A stretch of DNA of 22,901 nt from Candidatus Daviesbacteria bacterium RIFCSPHIGHO2_02_FULL_39_12. GTDB lineage: Bacteria > Patescibacteriota > Microgenomatia > Daviesbacterales > UBA10151. The stretch lies in assembly GCA_001777055.1 (NCBI GenBank), contig MFCX01000024.1:1-22901 (forward strand). The letters are read 5' to 3'. Made by a program: the position numbers and the translations under genes. The notes beneath the pieces were generated by a model. It had not been told where the DNA came from, did no database searches, and saw only the letters and a list, made by a program, of their open reading frames with translations. Every line of letters starts with the position of its first letter. Position 1 is the first letter of the stretch. This document shows, in pieces, positions 19,990 to 22,901 of the stretch.

Positions 19990-21549
19990 TTACTTAGCTA
20001 CTATACCAAGTTTTATCAAAGACTCCAGAGTATTTTTGTTTAAAAGACTATTATAAATACTTGAAGTACCGTTGCTTAAGTGAAACACTTTATATAGATC
20101 CGGATTAGTCTGGGGATTTAATTGTCCATGAGACCAAAAGTTGGCAGCTTGCTGCATATTCCTAGATAAAGCCTCGGAATCTATATCACCGGGTTGCCCT
20201 GTGGCGCTGAGTAAGTGATGGATATTTTTGGTTCCGTTTTCTACTAAATGCCAAGGTTGACCATTGTATGTTAAAGAATCATTAAATGTTGAACCGGATA
20301 CGATCGCTCCATTAGGAGCAGTTACGTGATCTATAGGATGAGCAGGAGCTTCTGCATGAGGAGGTACTGCCGGGGCTTCAGCTGCTGGTTCAGGAGCTTC
20401 CGCAGCAGGCGCAGGAGCATGAGCTTCTGCAGTGGGAGCGGGGGTTGCATGGACTTCAGGTGTAGCCGTTGCTTGTGGAATCGGTGTTGTCTCTGCTGTT
20501 GGAATAGGGGTTCCAGTTGCCGGGACATGAGTTTCTGCGCCGGGAATTACTGTTTCGTGAGCGGCCGGTGTATGCACCTCAGCTGTGGGTGCAGCAGATG
20601 CTTCAGACATAGCTACGGGACCGGTTGGACCATGCACCACCGGAGATGCAGTAGCAGCTTCTTGAGCTTGTTCAGCAGCAGGAGGCCAACGGAATTCCGG
20701 TAATTTAAATTCGGGCAGTTTTATCTCCGGAGCATGGAATTCAGGTAGCTTGACCTCAGGCATATGTAGTTCGGGCATACTGATTTTCGGTAAGTGAATC
20801 TCAGGTAATTTAATACCGGATATATTCTTCTCCCACCATTCCCACGGAGAAATACCCTCAAAAGCCATTTCCGTAATCGCCACACCGGCTGCCGCCCCGA
20901 CAGCCCCAAAAATAGCTCCTCTCAGAGCTGCCCCAGCCATTCTTCTACGATTAATTCTGAAAGCCTCTTTTAACTCTGTTTTTACCTCAGATAAACCAGC
21001 ATCCTCAACTTCTTTTGCGACAAATTCTTTGCGCTGATGGAGATATTCCATTATAGCTGCTTTGCTCAGACCGACCGCTGCCCCTCCTCCTATTAAGATC
21101 AGTTCCGAAGTACCTATGCCAGCTATACCCAAACCTACCCTGAGGCCTACCTTCCCTACCGTTCCTAGCCCTGCTCCGGTTGCTCCCTCAACAATCATAT
21201 CTCCCAATCTTTGACCGAATATGCGCTTCTCCATTGTTTTAGAAGTAGTCCTTTTAACAAGTTCTGTAACTATTGTTGCTGATTTGGGTGCAGAGCCGGT
21301 AATTCTTCCTATGGCTGAAAAAAGTGATTCTCTGACAGGATGCGAATCAAACACCGCAGCTAATTTTGCTTCGGTACCATGAAGTATTGATCCGACAACT
21401 TCAACAACTCGACGACCTCCGGCTAATAATCTATTAGATTGAGAAGTACCAGGGAGTTTATCATCACCAAGTAACGGCTCCCTTGTTGGAGAGGAAAGGT
21501 TACTAGTAGGTATTAGGTTCGGGTCTAAACCCAAAATATCTTTAGACAT
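19990..21549 (-). CDS. Membrane protein with x-P-E pentapeptide repeats and Pro/Ala-rich stalk
   Basis: 519 aa, not recognised. The cytoplasmic-like N-terminus (1-115) is followed by Gly/Ala-rich hydrophobic segments at about 118-165 and a likely membrane helix at about 204-226 (MAGAALRGAIFGAVGAAAGVAI). After a Trp-rich turn (WEWWEKN), residues 248-287 are eight pentapeptides of the form (L/M)P(E/K)(I/L/V/F)(H/K/S/R), ending WPP. A Pro/Ala/Thr/His-rich, probably extended linker (about 288-408) leads to a C-terminal globular domain (about 410-519, LTYNGQPWHLVENGTKNIHHLL). The layout suggests a membrane-anchored protein with a rigid stalk presenting a terminal domain. It is first in the operon 21549-17420. 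Confidence 0.78.
   Translation of the reverse strand: MSKDILGLDPNLIPTSNLSSPTREPLLGDDKLPGTSQSNRLLAGGRRVVEVVGSILHGTEAKLAAVFDSHPVRESLFSAIGRITGSAPKSATIVTELVKRTTSKTMEKRIFGQRLGDMIVEGATGAGLGTVGKVGLRVGLGIAGIGTSELILIGGGAAVGLSKAAIMEYLHQRKEFVAKEVEDAGLSEVKTELKEAFRINRRRMAGAALRGAIFGAVGAAAGVAITEMAFEGISPWEWWEKNISGIKLPEIHLPKISMPELHMPEVKLPEFHAPEIKLPEFKLPEFRWPPAAEQAQEAATASPVVHGPTGPVAMSEASAAPTAEVHTPAAHETVIPGAETHVPATGTPIPTAETTPIPQATATPEVHATPAPTAEAHAPAPAAEAPEPAAEAPAVPPHAEAPAHPIDHVTAPNGAIVSGSTFNDSLTYNGQPWHLVENGTKNIHHLLSATGQPGDIDSEALSRNMQQAANFWSHGQLNPQTNPDLYKVFHLSNGTSSIYNSLLNKNTLESLIKLGIVAK
20689..20808 (-). repeat. Eight tandem pentapeptide codon repeats
   Basis: LPEIH, LPKIS, MPELH, MPEVK, LPEFH, APEIK, LPEFK, LPEFR in direct succession (15-nt period). 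The alternation of hydrophobic and charged residues with Pro every fifth residue suggests an extended or beta-like rod. Confidence 0.9.
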
Positions 21550-21558
21550 AATATATTA

Positions 21559-21587
21559 ATCATCTCAGGTTCAAATCTGTTTGTCAA
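21559..21587 (-). promoter_or_regulatory. Promoter of the 519-aa / 108-aa / 746-aa operon
   Basis: On the minus strand, TTGACA (21587-21582), a 17-bp spacer and GATGAT (21564-21559), then 9 nt to ATG 21549. The -10 is a 4/6 match. Confidence 0.45.
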
Positions 21588-21603
21588 ATTACGATATGAC
21601 ATC

Positions 21604-22901
21604 TTATACCATATACTGGGTGTAATACTGCAACAGCCAGTAGTATGGATTTGGTCTTTTTTTAACTACGTCCCAAAAACCAAAACTCTCCATATCAGGC
21701 AACTCATGTATCAGTACTCCTGCGATACCCATACTTTTTGCTGAATCAATTATTTTTACTATGCCCTGTTTATATTCATCATGAGTTCCCAGCTCTGTTA
21801 TCCATATTGGAATATTGACCCCGTACTTGGCAAATGCTGCTTTTGTATAATCCATTCTGTCCTGCAAGTCTGAAATTGTATTATAAGTATGAACAGCAAA
21901 CATCACTTTCTTCGGATCAGCTTTGGCCAAATCAAACCCTGTTTCTCTTAAATTACCCAATAGTTCATCTGTACGACCCGGCCACGTCAGAGCCCCCACC
22001 ATAATTTTGGTATTTGTCTGGCCCAATCTTGTCCAGATTATATCGGTTGACCTTTTAACAAACCGGGCAAAAGTTTTCAAATCCTGTTTTTCCCAAAACT
22101 CAACTTCGCCGTTATCAGGCTCATTACCAAGTTCGATAATAACTTTCTCATAATTTCCGATTAAACGGCCGGAAAAAAGAAACCTGAATCTTTTTTCCAA
22201 ATCTTTCTCTTCCAGCAGTTTATCCGGCTGGAAAACCAAAACGATTTCTAAATCCCTTGCTTTGGCTTCCTGTATGGCTTTTTGGACAGCTTGAGATTCG
22301 GCGTTGCCGTCGTCTATATCACCGTTTCCGACAGTAATTCTGACCTTGCCTACCCCTAATTTGGCCGCCTCTTTTATTAAACCAGGATCGTCCACCCTGA
22401 TACCCAGAAAGTTATGTCTTTTGATTGCGCCCTCAGCAATCGGCTCTCCGGTTACGACATCAATCTGACCGATTGGTATTTCCGCATCCTGTCCGTGGAT
22501 ATTAACTGCAAACCGGTAGTTTGAGCCATATCCTTTAATACCCAACTCTTTGGGAATCTCGGCAAATTCAATCCGCCGGTCTGTCCCGGGTACAAAAAAG
22601 TCCGGCCTGGGAACAATTAGCCGACCCACCAGCGAAGGATATTTTTCAGGTGTCTTAATACTCTCAGGGCCTCTTTCTACTATTATTGCAGGGCCGGACT
22701 TTTTTGCCGGTTCAACTGTCGGCTTCGCGGGAACCATCTTATCTTTCGGTTTAGGCGGCGTCTCAGCCGGCAATCCGACTTTTGTCACAGTAGCTATGAG
22801 TCCTGCTGTCGCGGCAGTAACTCCGACAGTTGCAGCTGCCTTTAAAAACTGTCTCCTGCTTTTAGAGTGAGCGGCTGCTTTTTCAGCCTGATAGGGGGGC
22901 A
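21604..22901 (-). CDS. Tat-exported clan GH-A-like glycoside hydrolase (5' end outside window)
   Basis: The frame is open from the stop at 21604 to the window end (432 codons visible). A GTG at 22788 could be taken as the start, but the in-frame upstream codons encode a twin-arginine signal: KSRRQFLKAAATVGVTAA, RR at 22857-22852, then a hydrophobic run. The true start is therefore beyond the window. Numbered from GTG 22788, a Pro/Lys-rich linker (about 8-35) precedes a TIM-barrel-like domain (about 120-380). VIIELGNEPD gives Glu223, the likely acid/base, and IPIWITELGTH gives Glu332, the likely nucleophile. VHTYN (about 299-303) and a Trp-rich strand 8 (FGFWD) also fit clan GH-A (GH5/39/53-like). 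Substrate unknown. Probably a secreted or surface glycosidase. Confidence 0.8.
   Translation of the reverse strand, partial: PPYQAEKAAAHSKSRRQFLKAAATVGVTAATAGLIATVTKVGLPAETPPKPKDKMVPAKPTVEPAKKSGPAIIVERGPESIKTPEKYPSLVGRLIVPRPDFFVPGTDRRIEFAEIPKELGIKGYGSNYRFAVNIHGQDAEIPIGQIDVVTGEPIAEGAIKRHNFLGIRVDDPGLIKEAAKLGVGKVRITVGNGDIDDGNAESQAVQKAIQEAKARDLEIVLVFQPDKLLEEKDLEKRFRFLFSGRLIGNYEKVIIELGNEPDNGEVEFWEKQDLKTFARFVKRSTDIIWTRLGQTNTKIMVGALTWPGRTDELLGNLRETGFDLAKADPKKVMFAVHTYNTISDLQDRMDYTKAAFAKYGVNIPIWITELGTHDEYKQGIVKIIDSAKSMGIAGVLIHELPDMESFGFWDVVKKRPNPYYWLLQYYTQYMV

Noticed and set aside
20326..20703. Arg/Cys/Ser-rich plus-strand ORF opposite the 519-aa gene
   Set aside because: It is the antisense of the Pro/Ala-rich linker with biased composition and no promoter or RBS.
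22786..22788. GTG 22788 as the true start of the glycosidase-like gene
   Set aside because: The upstream frame stays open to the window edge and encodes a strong twin-arginine signal peptide.
1..22901. UGA recoding (genetic code 25) as in Gracilibacteria
   Set aside because: Several genes end at TGA at the expected family length, and none requires reading through TGA.

Overview
The window looks like a chromosomal segment from a Candidate Phyla Radiation (Patescibacteria) bacterium, most likely of the Microgenomates type. This assignment is inferred from moderate-to-low GC, very compact operons, few Shine-Dalgarno sites, a large run of type IV pilin genes with LamG-type adhesin domains, a stripped-down recG-rpmF-nusB-acp-rnc / rpsP-khpA-trmD block, and large unrecognised Ala/Pro-rich proteins. 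TGA is used as a normal stop (for example at 3515-3517, 7249-7251 and 7638-7640), so UGA recoding is not indicated.

Layout. 1-181 (minus) is the start of an ATPase. 271-9995 (plus) is a train of twelve type IV pilin, pseudopilin or PilX-like genes, interrupted by one coiled-coil gene (2415-2798) and a decayed copy of it (about 3919-4030). 10043-12313 (plus) is pilM-pilN-pilO, the inner-membrane assembly platform. The rest is minus strand. Reading 5'->3' it holds a Tat-exported glycosidase-like protein (cut at the window end), a three-gene operon of unknown function (21549-17420), recG-rpmF-nusB-acp-rnc (17392-13807) and rpsP-khpA-trmD (13757-12314). trmD meets pilO tail to tail with no intervening base.

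How it fits together. The pilins would be processed by a prepilin peptidase and assembled on PilM/N/O by PilB/PilC motors. None of the motor or peptidase genes is in the window. Several pilin subunits carry large C-terminal or nested domains suited to binding or display. The housekeeping block resembles the recG-rpmF-plsX-fab-acpP-rnc order of other bacteria with the lipid genes removed. The remaining acyl-carrier-protein homologue has Pro where the phosphopantetheine Ser should be.

Most notable observations: (1) a 49-nt array of seven heptanucleotides sits between the apparent start codon and the pilin domain of the second pilin gene. The frame is broken now, but one more 7-nt unit would restore it, so this is a candidate phase-variable pilin. 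(2) Different heptanucleotide-period arrays lie in frame inside recG and twice inside trmD, and a dispersed palindrome lies in the rpsP tail. (3) Three pilin genes share a near-identical promoter cassette including its spacer. (4) At least six genes have a -10 box exactly 6 nt before the ATG, which predicts leaderless mRNAs. (5) A pilin plus coiled-coil module has been duplicated, and the second coiled-coil copy has decayed.
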